From positions 1,674,001 through 1,738,000 of the forward strand of contig NZ_WUPT01000001.1 of the NCBI RefSeq assembly GCF_009830125.1: a DNA stretch of 64,000 bases, written 5' to 3'. Shown here piece after piece: positions 45,144-55,255 of the stretch. Made by a program: the position numbers and the translations under genes. The number at the start of each line of letters is the position of its first letter. Position 1 is the first letter of the stretch. This stretch comes from Kangsaoukella pontilimi (GTDB taxonomy: Bacteria > Pseudomonadota > Alphaproteobacteria > Rhodobacterales > Rhodobacteraceae). The notes under the pieces were generated by a model. The model was given only the letters and a program-made list of their open reading frames with translations, was not told the origin of the DNA and did no database searches.

Positions 45144-46598
45144 TCAGTCCTTAGCCGCCGTTGCGGAAAGTGACCTTGCGACGCTCAGCAGGTCCGAGAC
45201 GGGCAGAACCATTGTCTCACCCCGGTCGATGACCTGGACCATCTCACTGGCACCGATCCGGTCGACAGCGTCGCACGAACTCCGCCATTGCGAGGTTTGA
45301 ATGCTGCATATCCGTTCGGCGACGAACCCGACGACATGGTCGCCGAGCGAAACCAGAAGAACGTAGCTCTCCGTCAGCCCTTCCGATGCGCCATCATGAA
45401 GAACAACGAGCGGGACTGAACGGTCGCCGACGGGGAAAACACCTTTGACACTTGGCGGCATGTCACCCGGTGGGGTCAGCTCCGTCGGCATTGGCAGAAT
45501 GCGGGAAATCTGAGCGGCTGGCACCGCCCGTTTGTGGCCGGCATCGAAAATCAGGTATCGCACCGCTTCCCGGACAATCCCCGAGCCATCCGTAGCTTTT
45601 CGCGGCGCGCTCTCTGTTTCGGTGCTGCTTCGTGTGGACAGAGCGGCAATCGAAGCAATGTCCGGACGGCGGCAGAAATCCTCGAAATCGAGCACATAAA
45701 CCTGGGCGCCGGTCTCGGCGACGAACACCCGCGGAAGCAAGGTATGCCTGGTCAGAATAGGACTGGATGGTTTCAGGCGGTCAAGCGGCACGTTCGAGAG
45801 ACGCTCGGTCGCATCGACTGACAGCGCCAGCAGTTTGTCGCCAGGAAAACGCAGGACAACCGTTTCGGTCTCGCGCGGGGCATCGGAGTCCCCCAAGCCC
45901 AGAACCCGGCTCGCATTTACCACGGGCACCTTCCATCCATGATGGTCGATGAAGCCCATGCAAAGCCCGCCGTCGCCGCCGATCTCCCGGCTATCCACGG
46001 TCTTACGCGGAACGGTCGCCGAGATATGCGCAGCATCGACCCCGAAATGCGCACCGCCAGAAGTGAAAATCAGGTACTTCGTGCTTGACGCGGTTTCTAC
46101 CTTGGGCCCCGTGCCCCGCCCGAAAGACACGCTTGGGACCTGCGCGTTAGAGAACAGCTTTTCGACATCCAGGCAATTCACCACCTTTCCATCCAGAACG
46201 AAGCCCCCGCCGAAGAGGCGCTGGTCCCCATGCCCAGCGGTACCGGAGCCCGACATGCCGAAACGGGTGTCAATCTGATCCGCGTCACTCAGGCTGACGA
46301 TTTCATCGACCGCGACCGCCGTAATGCGGTCTTTGAATTTCAGCACTGCCGCTCGTTCGATGCTTCGGGGACGGCCCGGAAGGTCGGACAACGCTTCGAT
46401 ATCCAGAAGCGGGACGAGGCTTTCCCTAAGGTTAAACGCCCCCAGAATGGCCTTGTCCGGCTCCATCAGATTGGAAAGTTCGGGGACAACGCAAACCTCC
46501 GCCAGATGATTTACGGGCACACCGACAAGCCGGTCCCCAATCCTGAAGACGCCATGACCCCTCGGTGCTCCAGCCGCCCTCAGGTTCCTGTCTTGCAT
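45144..46598 (-). CDS. Protein with three CheW-like domains
   Basis: A 484-residue protein of three consecutive CheW folds: about residues 15-150 ([21 protein letters not shown]), 170-315 ([21 protein letters not shown]) and 345-475 ([20 protein letters not shown]). CheW normally links receptors to CheA; a triple copy could bridge several receptors or kinases. Its start lies 19 nt inside the upstream receptor gene, so the two are coupled. No cheA, cheY or cheR is in the window. Confidence 0.85.
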   Translation of the reverse strand: MQDRNLRAAGAPRGHGVFRIGDRLVGVPVNHLAEVCVVPELSNLMEPDKAILGAFNLRESLVPLLDIEALSDLPGRPRSIERAAVLKFKDRITAVAVDEIVSLSDADQIDTRFGMSGSGTAGHGDQRLFGGGFVLDGKVVNCLDVEKLFSNAQVPSVSFGRGTGPKVETASSTKYLIFTSGGAHFGVDAAHISATVPRKTVDSREIGGDGGLCMGFIDHHGWKVPVVNASRVLGLGDSDAPRETETVVLRFPGDKLLALSVDATERLSNVPLDRLKPSSPILTRHTLLPRVFVAETGAQVYVLDFEDFCRRPDIASIAALSTRSSTETESAPRKATDGSGIVREAVRYLIFDAGHKRAVPAAQISRILPMPTELTPPGDMPPSVKGVFPVGDRSVPLVVLHDGASEGLTESYVLLVSLGDHVVGFVAERICSIQTSQWRSSCDAVDRIGASEMVQVIDRGETMVLPVSDLLSVARSLSATAAKD

Positions 46599-49378
46599 AG
46601 CGCATTGGCCAGGTCCGCAATCCCGTCACAGACCTTCGAATTCGCGAGGTTGGCCTCGGATGTCGATGCCAGCCCGTCAATTGAGGCGTTCAGGGATTTG
46701 GTGATGGCGCGGAGGCCGTCGACCGTCTCATCGACCTTCCGCGAGCTGGATTCGAATTCCCGGTCGGCATCCTCGACAAGCCGGGTGATCTTGCGCGCAG
46801 CATCGGCATTCCGCTCGGCAAGTTTGCGCACCTCTTCCGCCACGATCGAGAAGCCGATTCCGTGTTCGCCGGCGCGTGCGGCTTCGACCGAGGCGTTGAA
46901 CGCGAGAAGGTTGGTCTGACCGGCGATGTCTCCGATGACTTCGACGACCTTCGAGATCTCGGTAGACGACCCACGCGCGGTCTCGAACGCGGCGCGCCCG
47001 GTGGTCAGGTTTTCGCAACTGCGTTCGGCCTGTTCCCGCGAAGATTGGGCAAGCGTGGCGATCTCGGCCAATTGGCTCGAGAGCATCGTCGCGGATGTCT
47101 TCAACCGCTGCGTCTCGGACAGGATACCATCTGCGGAATCGACCGCCAGCCGCTCAAACCGCGTTTGTCGTGTCTCATTGACCGAGTAGGCGACGATCCG
47201 CGAAATCTCGTCCTTTTCGTCGCGGATCGGGCAGTAAATGGAATGCAAGTGCACATCGCCATTGTATCGGTCGACATGGCTCATCCGCCCGACCCATGAT
47301 TCACCTCGCGCGAGGCTCAGCCAGAACTCCCGATACTCGTCGGTCTTCACAAAGTCGGGGGAACAAAAGGCGCTATGATGTTCACCGATGATCTCACGAC
47401 GGGAGTGTCCGAGATATTTCAGCAGGTTCTCGTTGGCGGAAAGGACGCTGCCGTCGATGTCGAACTCCGCAATCGCGAGCCCGGAATCCGCGGCCGCGAA
47501 GCGCGCCTCGAAATCAATGCGCTCCGCACGTGCCTTGGTGATGTCGATTCCAACAAGAAATATTCTATCGACCTGTCCCGAACGGTCGTAAAGCGGGCTG
47601 TAAGAGCCTGTAAGCCATACCGAATTGCCATCTTCTAGGCTGCGGTGGAATTCTCCTTTAACCGTTTCGCCGCGACACACGCCGGCCCACATATCAGTAT
47701 CGTTCCGACTGACCTCTCCCCCATTTGCACAGAAATCCGAAAAGGTCTTCCGTCGGATTTGCTGAGCCGTCTGACCGAAGGATTTGAGCGACGTGCCGCC
47801 GGCATCCACGACATCGCCATCGCGCGAGTATTCGATCATGCAGACGAAATCGTCGACCGCCTGAAGCTTCTGCTCCTTGTGCAAAAGCGCTTGGTGGCTC
47901 TCAGTGACGTCCTCTGCCACGAGGAGAATCGTGTTGATGCGTCCGTTGGCCTCAACAATGGGGCTATAGACGCAGCGCAGCCAGAAGGTCGCACCGGCGG
48001 GCGAAATGCGGCGGAAAACACCCGCCACCACCTCGCCCGCGACAAGTTTGTCCCAGAAATCCGTATGGCGTCGCGTCGTGGCGAATTCCGGGTCGCAGAG
48101 ATCGACATGGTTCACGCCCGTGAAATCCTCGGGAATGACACCGAAAATCTCGCACATCTTCCTATTGGCCGACGTAACCTCGCCCCGCAAATTGAATTCT
48201 ACCAACGCGAGACCGCGATCCACGGCGCCACTCTTGGCCTCCAGCGACTGGGAGTGGTTCCGCTCATCGTGGTTGTCCCGCGCCAGTTGGATGACCTTGC
48301 GCACCTCACCATCGCTTTCGACCACCGGAATCAGCGTGACTTCCATCCATCGTTTCAAAGCCTCGGAGGTCACATGCCGGATTGACAGCCTGGCGTATTT
48401 CTGTCGCTTCAAGACCTCCTGCCAGGCGTTTTCAAAGACTTCGGATTTCCTGAATTCGTCGTCGCAGAGCGCATCGAAGCGTTTGCCCAGAACTTCGGCT
48501 TCCGGAAGACCGTAGCAGTCGAGCATCGCTCCGTTCACCGAACGAATATACCCCTCCTGGTCGAGCTCGGACCAAGCGAACTGGGATTTGAATGCCTCCA
48601 GCGCCAGTTCGTCACGCTTCGCCTTATGCGTCACGTCGGAGATATCCATCGCGATCTGCATGATCCGCTTCACGAAACCGCTGTCATCGCGGATCGGAAG
48701 AAACGTGCTCTGCAGCCAGACCGACTCGCCGGTGCCCGAGACATGCTCGTGCTGCCCTTCGATGATTCTGCCTGAGCGGAGCTTTTCCCAGAACTCGACA
48801 TAGGCGGGGGTCTGCGTCGTCGAGGGTGGCCAGAGCGAATCGTGATGCCGTCCTGCGACCTCTTCCCCGAAAAGCTCCAGCGACATGACGGCACGATCGT
48901 TGGCCGCGGTGATCACGCCGTCGGCGTCATATTCGATGACGCCCAGAACCGGTTCGATCAACGGCCAATCCGATCCGCCACCCTCCGCGGTCGCGCTGGC
49001 GCCTGCGATGGCGACGACGTCAATCGCGGCGCCGTCGGCCGACAGGCCGCCGCGGAACATCGCCGGCATGCTCTGACCCGAGGCCGAGACCAATGCGCCC
49101 GTCCAGGCCGAGCGTTCGCCCGCCGACATCTGCCACCAGATATCATTGGGTTCGCCGCCATCGACTGTGATCGAGCCTGTAAAATCCAACCCGTCATAGG
49201 TGTCACTGAAGATATCCAGCGCCTCGCGCGCTTTTTCGTTCATCGTCAGAATACCGCCCGTTTCCGCGTCGAAACGCAAAACGGCGTCGGACGCGAAAAG
49301 CGCCGCCGAAATGGTTTCGGATGCGGAAGGCGGCGTGTCGTCCGAAAGAGGCGGCTCGGTGAGGGTATCGGTGCTCAT
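46580..49378 (-). CDS. Soluble methyl-accepting chemotaxis protein with about six PAS domains
   Basis: A 932-residue chemoreceptor without transmembrane segments or HAMP. Five clear PAS repeats plus a degenerate first one fill residues 20-740; most end in a PAC segment such as SPIVEANGR or SPLYDRSGQ. The C-terminal signalling hairpin [20 protein letters not shown] is intact but the coiled coil is short. ATG at 49378 ([10 protein letters not shown]) has AGGAC upstream; 49420 is the alternative. It probably senses an internal redox, light or ligand signal and acts through the coupled CheW protein. Confidence 0.9.
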   Translation of the reverse strand: MSTDTLTEPPLSDDTPPSASETISAALFASDAVLRFDAETGGILTMNEKAREALDIFSDTYDGLDFTGSITVDGGEPNDIWWQMSAGERSAWTGALVSASGQSMPAMFRGGLSADGAAIDVVAIAGASATAEGGGSDWPLIEPVLGVIEYDADGVITAANDRAVMSLELFGEEVAGRHHDSLWPPSTTQTPAYVEFWEKLRSGRIIEGQHEHVSGTGESVWLQSTFLPIRDDSGFVKRIMQIAMDISDVTHKAKRDELALEAFKSQFAWSELDQEGYIRSVNGAMLDCYGLPEAEVLGKRFDALCDDEFRKSEVFENAWQEVLKRQKYARLSIRHVTSEALKRWMEVTLIPVVESDGEVRKVIQLARDNHDERNHSQSLEAKSGAVDRGLALVEFNLRGEVTSANRKMCEIFGVIPEDFTGVNHVDLCDPEFATTRRHTDFWDKLVAGEVVAGVFRRISPAGATFWLRCVYSPIVEANGRINTILLVAEDVTESHQALLHKEQKLQAVDDFVCMIEYSRDGDVVDAGGTSLKSFGQTAQQIRRKTFSDFCANGGEVSRNDTDMWAGVCRGETVKGEFHRSLEDGNSVWLTGSYSPLYDRSGQVDRIFLVGIDITKARAERIDFEARFAAADSGLAIAEFDIDGSVLSANENLLKYLGHSRREIIGEHHSAFCSPDFVKTDEYREFWLSLARGESWVGRMSHVDRYNGDVHLHSIYCPIRDEKDEISRIVAYSVNETRQTRFERLAVDSADGILSETQRLKTSATMLSSQLAEIATLAQSSREQAERSCENLTTGRAAFETARGSSTEISKVVEVIGDIAGQTNLLAFNASVEAARAGEHGIGFSIVAEEVRKLAERNADAARKITRLVEDADREFESSSRKVDETVDGLRAITKSLNASIDGLASTSEANLANSKVCDGIADLANALCKTGT

Positions 49379-49538
49379 CGGCAAGTCCTGTGCTGCTCGA
49401 AAGCCCGCATACCGTATCATTCGTTAAGCAATGGTTTGCCGCGCTGCAGCTCTCCGATTTTCATGGGAATTAGGGAAATGCTAACCGACATGGCCTAGCC
49501 CCTCTAGGCAACAGCGTTGGGACCGGGAAACGACAGAC

Positions 49539-51119
49539 ATGCACATGGCGGCCGAAGACCTTGGCACCCTCCTGATCGATCGGCACATTTCTCTCACCGA
49601 CGCGGCACGTGTCGCTGATGGCAGCTTGAGAATCGCTCTCGCGGAAAGCGCGCGTGATCGCTGCGAAGGGGCGTTCGCGCGTCTCCAGGCCGCCCTGTCC
49701 GAGCGGCGTCATATCTACGGTCTGACCACAGGCTTCGGACCTCTTGCCAATCGGCTGGTCGACGCGGAAAGCGGCGAGCGGCTGCAGCAAAACCTCGTCT
49801 ACCACCTTGCCAGCGGCGTCGGCGAGCCCTTCTCCTGGACTTCGGCGCGGGCAATCGTGCTGGCGCGCATCATGGCTCTGGTGCAGGGCGCATCGGGCGC
49901 CCGACCCGCCACGGTCGAGAAACTGCTGGCCGTCCTGAATTCCGAGTTCGCGCCCGAAGTTCCCATGCGCGGCACGGTTGGGGCATCGGGGGACCTGACG
50001 CCGCTTGCGCATATCGTGCTTTGCCTCCAGGGCCACGGCCACTTCCTGACGCGCGACGGCACTCGCGTGGCCGCGAAAGATGCGCTCGCCAGGATAGGCA
50101 TCGCGCCGCTCGATCTGTCCCACAGGGACGGTCTGGCGCTGGTCAACGGCACCTCGGCCATGACCGGGGTCGCGGTTTTGAACGCTGTGCGCATGGCACG
50201 GGCGCTGGACTGGTCGGTCGCGGTCACGGGTGCCCTTGCCGAAGCGCTTGGCGGACGAAGCGAGGCCTGGGACCGGGCATTCGCCGCGCTTCGGCCTCAC
50301 CCCGGCCAGCAACGCGCAACCGAGCGGTTGAACCGGGCGATCGCAGGCACTGGCTGCGTCAGAGACCTACCGCTCGCCGCGCGCGTGCTCGAACCCGGTC
50401 AGGGCGTGACAGAGGAGGATGAAGCAGGCCAGGATGCCTATTCCCTGCGCTGTGCTCCGCAGGTCATCGGCGCGGTCTGGGATGCGGTTGACTGGCATCG
50501 ACGCGTGACCCAAACCGAATTGCACGCGGTGACCGACAATCCGATCTTTCCGACAAATGCAGGCTCGGTTGCTCTGCATGGAGGCAACTTCATGGGGTTG
50601 CACGTCGCGCTCGCGTCCGATGCGGCGGCAAACGCCGTCACGGTCCTTGCGGGATTTCACGAGCGGCAGATCGCGCGCATCACCGACGAAAAGCTGATCC
50701 GCGGCTATCCTGCGTTTCTGAGCGGCGGCGAGATCGGGCTGGACTCGGGTCTGATGGGGGCACAGGTCACCTCAACGGCGCTTCTGGCCGAGATGCGGCT
50801 TGCGGGCGCGGCATCAGTGCATTCGATTTCGACGAACGGCGCCAATCAGGATGTGGTGTCTCAGGGCACGATCGCGGCCCGCATGCTGTCAGAGAAGCTC
50901 GACAATTTTTTCAGAATTCAAGCGATCGCGGCTATCGCGGCGGCACAAGCGCTCGATATTGCCGAACGGCGGGGCACGGCTGCGCCTCTCTCGGCGTCCG
51001 CCTCACTGCTCCGGGTGTTTGTCCGCAAAACATCTCCATACCTGGAGCAGGATCGCCCTCTCGGAGGCGAGATCGACATTCTGGCCGCGCGGATGGGACA
51101 GAAGCCGCTCACAGTCTGA
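49539..51119 (+). CDS. tal: Tyrosine ammonia-lyase
   Basis: A 526-residue aromatic ammonia-lyase that removes ammonia from L-tyrosine to give p-coumarate. The MIO cofactor triad Ala-Ser-Gly is at 149-151 (GTVGASGDLTPLAH), Y60 is in HIYGLTTGFG, and the selectivity pair is His89-Leu90 (NLVYHLASGVG). His-Leu is the tyrosine-specific pair in Rhodobacter TAL; histidine ammonia-lyases have Ser-His and phenylalanine ones Phe-Leu. The same residue numbers as the characterised Rhodobacter enzyme strengthen the call. It converges with the gvp cluster and would supply the PYP chromophore precursor. Confidence 0.9.
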   Translation: MHMAAEDLGTLLIDRHISLTDAARVADGSLRIALAESARDRCEGAFARLQAALSERRHIYGLTTGFGPLANRLVDAESGERLQQNLVYHLASGVGEPFSWTSARAIVLARIMALVQGASGARPATVEKLLAVLNSEFAPEVPMRGTVGASGDLTPLAHIVLCLQGHGHFLTRDGTRVAAKDALARIGIAPLDLSHRDGLALVNGTSAMTGVAVLNAVRMARALDWSVAVTGALAEALGGRSEAWDRAFAALRPHPGQQRATERLNRAIAGTGCVRDLPLAARVLEPGQGVTEEDEAGQDAYSLRCAPQVIGAVWDAVDWHRRVTQTELHAVTDNPIFPTNAGSVALHGGNFMGLHVALASDAAANAVTVLAGFHERQIARITDEKLIRGYPAFLSGGEIGLDSGLMGAQVTSTALLAEMRLAGAASVHSISTNGANQDVVSQGTIAARMLSEKLDNFFRIQAIAAIAAAQALDIAERRGTAAPLSASASLLRVFVRKTSPYLEQDRPLGGEIDILAARMGQKPLTV

Positions 51120-51204
51120 CGGGCAATTCCAAACGATTGATTGCAAAAGCGTGTAACATGCCAGCCAGGACCTTGGAATTCGGGATAAACCAGGCGGCAT
51201 TGTC

Positions 51205-51537
51205 ATGAAGTCATCTGAAGCCGTCGATCTTGCAGCGCATTCAGACAAGGGGCGGCATCAGCCCAGACGGTCGGGGCGGATCGTTTTGGATGACCGCCAA
51301 GTCAGGCACGCGAAGCGGACCAGCCGAAAGACGTCCCGAAATCTATCTGACCATGAGCCAGGCAATGCCTGGAAACCGTTTCCAGCCGAGACGTCGTTCA
51401 AATCACCTGACAGTGACCTCTCTGGTGTCACGCACATGCTTTCGCACATCGAAAGCAAGGAACCGCCCGTTCCATCTCACCTGGCGGCTGACAGCGAGGA
51501 GGGCGCACCGCACGGTCTGCCGGCGGTCTCGAGATAA
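51205..51537 (+). CDS. Hypothetical protein downstream of tal
   Basis: A 110-residue hydrophilic, probably disordered ORF starting 85 nt after the tal stop. It has GRIVLDDR near residue 24, a phrase I associate with a small family of uncharacterised proteobacterial proteins. No strong ribosome site. It may share the tal transcript. Coding status is uncertain. Confidence 0.35.
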   Translation: MKSSEAVDLAAHSDKGRHQPRRSGRIVLDDRQVRHAKRTSRKTSRNLSDHEPGNAWKPFPAETSFKSPDSDLSGVTHMLSHIESKEPPVPSHLAADSEEGAPHGLPAVSR

Positions 51538-51553
51538 GCTTACCCGGCCAGAA

Positions 51554-51584
51554 AGCGGACGCCGGCGTCAGACCGGCGACCGCT
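51554..51584 (-). terminator. Terminator-like hairpin after gvpA
   Basis: On the minus strand AGCGGTCGCCGG pairs with CCGGCGTCCGCT (one T-T mismatch) around a 7-nt loop, followed by TTCT. It lies 26 nt past the gvpA stop. The T-tract is weak. Confidence 0.55.
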
Positions 51585-51609
51585 GTGAAAATCCCGGAGA
51601 GCGTCCTCG

Positions 51610-51822
51610 TCAGGCGGTGGCCGGATCCACGGTCAGTCCAACCGCTTCGGCATATTTGAGCCATGTCTCGACAGACGCGACAACCGCACGCACTTCGATT
51701 GCGATCAGTTCGATGCCGACAAGCGACACACGCACGAACGCATCGACGACCACGCCCTTGTCCAGAATTCGATCGACGACTTCGGCGATGGAGGCCGATG
51801 CAACACTTTTTTCGATAGCCAT
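51610..51822 (-). CDS. gvpA: Major gas-vesicle shell protein GvpA
   Basis: A 70-residue protein with the canonical GvpA core: [20 protein letters not shown], then [31 protein letters not shown]. GvpA self-assembles into the ribbed wall of the gas vesicle. The ATG at 51822 has GAAGGA 7 nt upstream. The gene has its own 115-bp upstream region with inverted TTCTTA/CCGATAT elements and its own hairpin, so it can be expressed apart from the long operon, as expected for the abundant shell protein. Confidence 0.95.
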   Translation of the reverse strand: MAIEKSVASASIAEVVDRILDKGVVVDAFVRVSLVGIELIAIEVRAVVASVETWLKYAEAVGLTVDPATA

Positions 51823-51874
51823 GTTAAGTCCTTCGTTTGAGTGCAAGAAACCCCAGCAGCCCGGGATTTCGTCT

Positions 51875-51937
51875 GGATATCGGACAATTTCTAAGAAGCG
51901 ATGAACTCGTTCCTAAAAACTTCTTAATTTCCGATAT
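51875..51937. promoter_or_regulatory. Inverted TTCTTA...CCGATAT elements upstream of gvpA
   Basis: The minus strand at 51897-51877 reads TTCTTA-N8-CCGATAT toward gvpA. A facing copy on the plus strand (51921-51937) reads TTCTTA-N4-CCGATAT. Together they form a large imperfect inverted repeat 55-115 bp before the gvpA start. A third copy with the same N8 spacing lies near gvpN (61754-61774). Likely a shared regulator site; the binding protein is unknown. Confidence 0.5.
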
Positions 51938-53257
51938 TTAGACTGCCTTCGCCAGACGGGCCTGCTCGGCCAGCAACTCGGCCGTCGCATGTCTGACATC
52001 CAGCAGAAATTCCTCCAGCTCAGGCGCCTTGTGAGCCGGCTGAGCCTCGATCAGTTTGGCGAGCTGGTGGCTCATCGTCTCTTGCATGGACGCGATGACC
52101 GAGAGTTCCGACCGCGTCTCGGAGGACGGCGAGGACGCCGCGCCCATCGCCCCGCGGATCGCCTCCGCGAGCGAGGTGAACCCGCGCGCGAGCGCCTCCG
52201 AAACCTGTGCAGCATCCATGCCTGCGCCTTGATCCGCCGCTTTGTCGACGACCGTATCGAGACGCCGCATGGTCTGAGCCAGTGCGGCGGTGACACGCGC
52301 CATGCCACGGTTGAATTCGGATGTATCCGGACGCGGCAGCGGTCGCGAGCACAAGGTGTCGACCATTTGTGTCAGCGCTTCGAGTTGCTGTGCAACAGTC
52401 TCCTGCGCCACTCTTCCGCCTTCGATCAGTCGCTCGACCGCTTCCAATCGTTCGGCAAGCCCGTCGAGGCGCGCGTTTTCGCGAGCTGCGCCGTTAGTGT
52501 CATCAGGCTCATCCGCGGCCCCAATTCCATCAGACACCTCTGAGGCATTCGGCATATCTTCGGAAACGGCTTCTGCATGATCGCTAGCCTCGGCATCCAT
52601 CGGATTTTCTGCGCTCTGCGCCTCATCGATCTGAGATCCGGTGTCTTCGTCCTTGTCCACAACAAAGGCGAACTCGTCCACACCCTCGACCGGGGCGTCC
52701 GCGTCTTCTGGTACCGCGCCACCGCCGCGCAGGAACATGGGCGGCGAATCGTCACTCACCTCGGCAGCTGCGTCGCTTTCCTCAGATCCCGCTGGAGCAT
52801 CCTCGTCCGGGACGGGGACAGCGCCATCGATGACCCCATCTTCGACCATGTGCTCCGTCGCATCGTCGTGGTTTTCCGAGGTCTCGATCCCCTCATGGTC
52901 CGGTGTAAGGTCGGTGTCCGAGCTGGCTTCAAAGTCCAGTTCGCTCACAGGCTCGTCATCCTGCGCGACGCCGTCATCGTCCACGTCCTCGACGTCCGAG
53001 ACGTGACCCTCGCCGGCATCAAGCCGCTCGATGACCAAATCCAGCGCCGCCAAGGCGCGCGGGACGTCCCCGTCGACCTTGATTGCAACGCGCCCGTCAG
53101 GCAGCGGAACAGGAAAATCGATGCCGCTGGCAAGGCACCGCTGTGTCAGAGCCAGCGTCGAAATCGCATGCGCGGGCGGCGCCGACACCACATGCGTAAT
53201 ACGGTCATGTCCGCGCAAGAATTCAATATATTCCGAGGTGGCGTCCTGGCCTGACAT
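51938..53257 (-). CDS. Acidic, coiled-coil gas-vesicle-cluster protein of unknown function
   Basis: A 439-residue protein in three parts. Residues 1-80 are globular (HDRITHVVSAPPAHAIS). Residues 80-260 are extremely acidic and low-complexity. The last 170 residues are helical (LDGLAERLEAVERLIEGG onward) and may form coiled coils. I recognise no family. It stands between gvpK and gvpA on the same strand. The ATG at 53257 has AGGAGG 6 nt upstream. A GvpC-like surface protein or an assembly scaffold are guesses; 33-residue GvpC repeats are not seen. Confidence 0.75.
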   Translation of the reverse strand: MSGQDATSEYIEFLRGHDRITHVVSAPPAHAISTLALTQRCLASGIDFPVPLPDGRVAIKVDGDVPRALAALDLVIERLDAGEGHVSDVEDVDDDGVAQDDEPVSELDFEASSDTDLTPDHEGIETSENHDDATEHMVEDGVIDGAVPVPDEDAPAGSEESDAAAEVSDDSPPMFLRGGGAVPEDADAPVEGVDEFAFVVDKDEDTGSQIDEAQSAENPMDAEASDHAEAVSEDMPNASEVSDGIGAADEPDDTNGAARENARLDGLAERLEAVERLIEGGRVAQETVAQQLEALTQMVDTLCSRPLPRPDTSEFNRGMARVTAALAQTMRRLDTVVDKAADQGAGMDAAQVSEALARGFTSLAEAIRGAMGAASSPSSETRSELSVIASMQETMSHQLAKLIEAQPAHKAPELEEFLLDVRHATAELLAEQARLAKAV

Positions 53258-53364
53258 CCTCATCCTCCTGCTGATCACCAATTTGCCTGCGCCCTGCCGA
53301 AGGCGGCGCGCACACATGTCGCGCATCTCCTAGCTCAGCGAGCTTAAGGACCGGCTAATGCGCC

Positions 53365-53706
53365 TCAGATCGTTTTGCCGAGCGGGCCGAGGTCGAGAGA
53401 GAGGTCGGCAGGATCGAGGCCAAACTGCCCGGCCACGTCGCGGATCGCCTGTTCGGAGCGCATCAGGGCAAGACCGATCCTCTCTTCCTCCTCGTCGGTG
53501 AGCGTGCCCGCATCGACCCGACGGATCGCCTGCAATTCCATGAGCTGACGGATGAATTCCATGAGGCCGAGCACCAGACGCGCCAGGTCCTGTTCGATGG
53601 TTTCGGGATCGATCTCGACCCGGCCGTCCGGCCCTGCGGCGGCCGACAGCGCCGTGCGGAGGGATGCGGCGCCCTTGTCCAGGTCAAACGTCAGCGGCTC
53701 AGCCAT
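53365..53706 (-). CDS. gvpK: Gas-vesicle protein GvpK
   Basis: A 113-residue GvpK. The family core is plain: DPETIEQDLARLVLGLMEF, RQLMELQAIRRVDAGTLTDE and EEERIGLALM. GvpK is an essential accessory protein of vesicle assembly. The start at 53706 overlaps the preceding short GvpF/L-like gene by 8 nt. Confidence 0.93.
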   Translation of the reverse strand: MAEPLTFDLDKGAASLRTALSAAAGPDGRVEIDPETIEQDLARLVLGLMEFIRQLMELQAIRRVDAGTLTDEEEERIGLALMRSEQAIRDVAGQFGLDPADLSLDLGPLGKTI

Positions 53707-54310
53707 CGGGTGCCAACGCCTCAGCCGCAAAGCCGACAGGTGCCCAGAGACCTGATGCAACGAGCTGGCCCAAGTGGATGTCAACGCCAAGTTGTCCGGA
53801 AGAAAAGAGATTACGCACGGATGCTTCCTGGCCGCGCGGGAAGAGGAGGTCCATCGCGAATCCGGTACCAATCGGGCGGAGCGACTGGCCGCGCGGCTTC
53901 AGTCGTTCAGAGATATCGCGCAGGACCTCCGCCCCGACGGTTCGCGCTTTCCTGGCGTCAGAATTACTCTGGCGGCGGTGGCGCAGAAAACCGCGACCTG
54001 TCGTAGGAGCGGTAGCGGCGCCCTCGTCGGACCGGACGAAATGCAGGTGCAGACTGAACTGGCCGCAATCCCCGATACGCTCGAAAGCTGCTGCCATCCT
54101 GTCGGTACACATGGCGTCATGACCGAGAGGGGCCGGAAGGAAGCCATCGGAGATGCGAAAACATTTCTGAAGCAGCGCAAGACGGGCGCGCAGCTCTGAA
54201 AGCTCTGACACCGCCACGATTTCTACGAGGTTGCCGTTCACCATCCGCTTTGCCAGGCATCCAGGCGGCAAACGCCCGCCCGAGCGGGTCCATCCAAGCA
54301 GGGTCGTCAT
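53699..54310 (-). CDS. Short GvpF/L-like protein
   Basis: A 203-residue protein with weak similarity to GvpF/GvpL. The segment ISDGFLPAPLGHDAM corresponds to the 'vlPlrFGt' region of that family, followed by a helix and FSLHLHFV like the GvpF/L core strand. It lacks much of the usual length of about 250 residues. It overlaps gvpK by 8 nt and the preceding gvpS/J-like gene by 4 nt. Confidence 0.6.
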   Translation of the reverse strand: MTTLLGWTRSGGRLPPGCLAKRMVNGNLVEIVAVSELSELRARLALLQKCFRISDGFLPAPLGHDAMCTDRMAAAFERIGDCGQFSLHLHFVRSDEGAATAPTTGRGFLRHRRQSNSDARKARTVGAEVLRDISERLKPRGQSLRPIGTGFAMDLLFPRGQEASVRNLFSSGQLGVDIHLGQLVASGLWAPVGFAAEALAPDG

Positions 54311-54531
54311 GCCGCCCCCGGTCCAGCCTGGATTTTGTCGGCCGTGGTCAGGACGGCGCTCAGACCAAGATAAACAAGATCGATGCCCGCCACGGTCAGC
54401 CAGACCTCTCCGTGGAGCACGACGCCGTGATCGAGAAGCCCATCCACAAGGTCGACCAGCCGCTCGTCGCGCGCGGACAATGCGTCTTCCGGCGTGGCGA
54501 ATACCATGTCGAGGGGGCGGCGTTCAGCCAT
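54307..54531 (-). CDS. gvpS: GvpA-family protein (GvpS/J-type)
   Basis: A 74-residue GvpA homologue. LVDLVDGLLDHGVVLHGEVWLTVAGIDLVYL matches the GvpA fold, but the N-terminal extension and alpha-helix 2 differ from GvpA, as in the minor shell proteins GvpJ/GvpS/GvpM. The symbol is by analogy. Overlaps the flanking genes by 4 and 8 nt. Confidence 0.75.
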   Translation of the reverse strand: MAERRPLDMVFATPEDALSARDERLVDLVDGLLDHGVVLHGEVWLTVAGIDLVYLGLSAVLTTADKIQAGPGAA

Positions 54532-55255
54532 GGGATACCCTGCCCCGCTCTTCAGTCTCCCGGATGTCCGCGAAGGAATAACACGGGCCCGGCCCTCTAA
54601 GCTTTACGGTCAGGCCGAGCGCGCCGGCGTCCTCCGCCAGATCTCTTACGGTGGAAACAAAGGGGGCGATGTCGTCGCGATCCACAAGAACCGCGAAGAA
54701 GGCAATCGTATCTTTCTGTCCCGTCGGGCTCTGTCGCAACTCGTTGGTGACTGTCGCGATCCTCTCGGCAAAACCGCGCGCGAAGGCGTCCCTTCTGGCC
54801 GAGAGGTTTCGGATACCGTCGCGAACAGCGCGTTTCCGTGTTAGGAATGTGCGCCCGTCTTCGGAGGGCGGCGACGGCTCATATGGCGCATGTGCGGGAG
54901 CGCCCCCGCCCCAAACGAGGGAAAGCGCGAATTCCACACGGCCCCTCAGCCGCGCCATACCGCGACAGAACCATTCTTCATCCGTGGCGATGCCATCGAG
55001 CATTCCGGAGGCCGACGAAAAAACGGTCCCGAACCGGACCGGAAGCACGTCCGTCTGAAGGGCATAGGCCGAGAGCAACTGGTGATGTGCCAGAACCTCG
55101 TCGATGCCTGGCTCCTGTTCTGCTGACATCGCATCGCTCTGGGCGGAAGTGACGATCAGCGCCATCCGATCAAGCTCGATCCTGAGGTGCTGCGGCGCAT
55201 CGGAAGGCTCGGGGGCGTCCTTGGGCAGGATGCCGTGCAGGACAAGCGCCGTCAT
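54524..55255 (-). CDS. GvpF/GvpL family protein
   Basis: A 243-residue GvpF/L protein. It opens LVLHGIL, has DVLPVRFGTVF, GRVEFALSLVW and ends with GPGPCYSF, the family's characteristic order. These proteins bind GvpA and act early in assembly. Start at 55255 overlaps the upstream gene's stop (ATGA). It is one of three full-size paralogues here. Confidence 0.85.
   Translation of the reverse strand: MTALVLHGILPKDAPEPSDAPQHLRIELDRMALIVTSAQSDAMSAEQEPGIDEVLAHHQLLSAYALQTDVLPVRFGTVFSSASGMLDGIATDEEWFCRGMARLRGRVEFALSLVWGGGAPAHAPYEPSPPSEDGRTFLTRKRAVRDGIRNLSARRDAFARGFAERIATVTNELRQSPTGQKDTIAFFAVLVDRDDIAPFVSTVRDLAEDAGALGLTVKLRGPGPCYSFADIRETEERGRVSHG

Noticed and set aside
49539-51119. Annotation of the ammonia-lyase as histidine ammonia-lyase (hutH)
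   Set aside because: His89-Leu90 selectivity pair and pcl/gvp context fit tyrosine; no hutU, hutI or hutG is adjacent.
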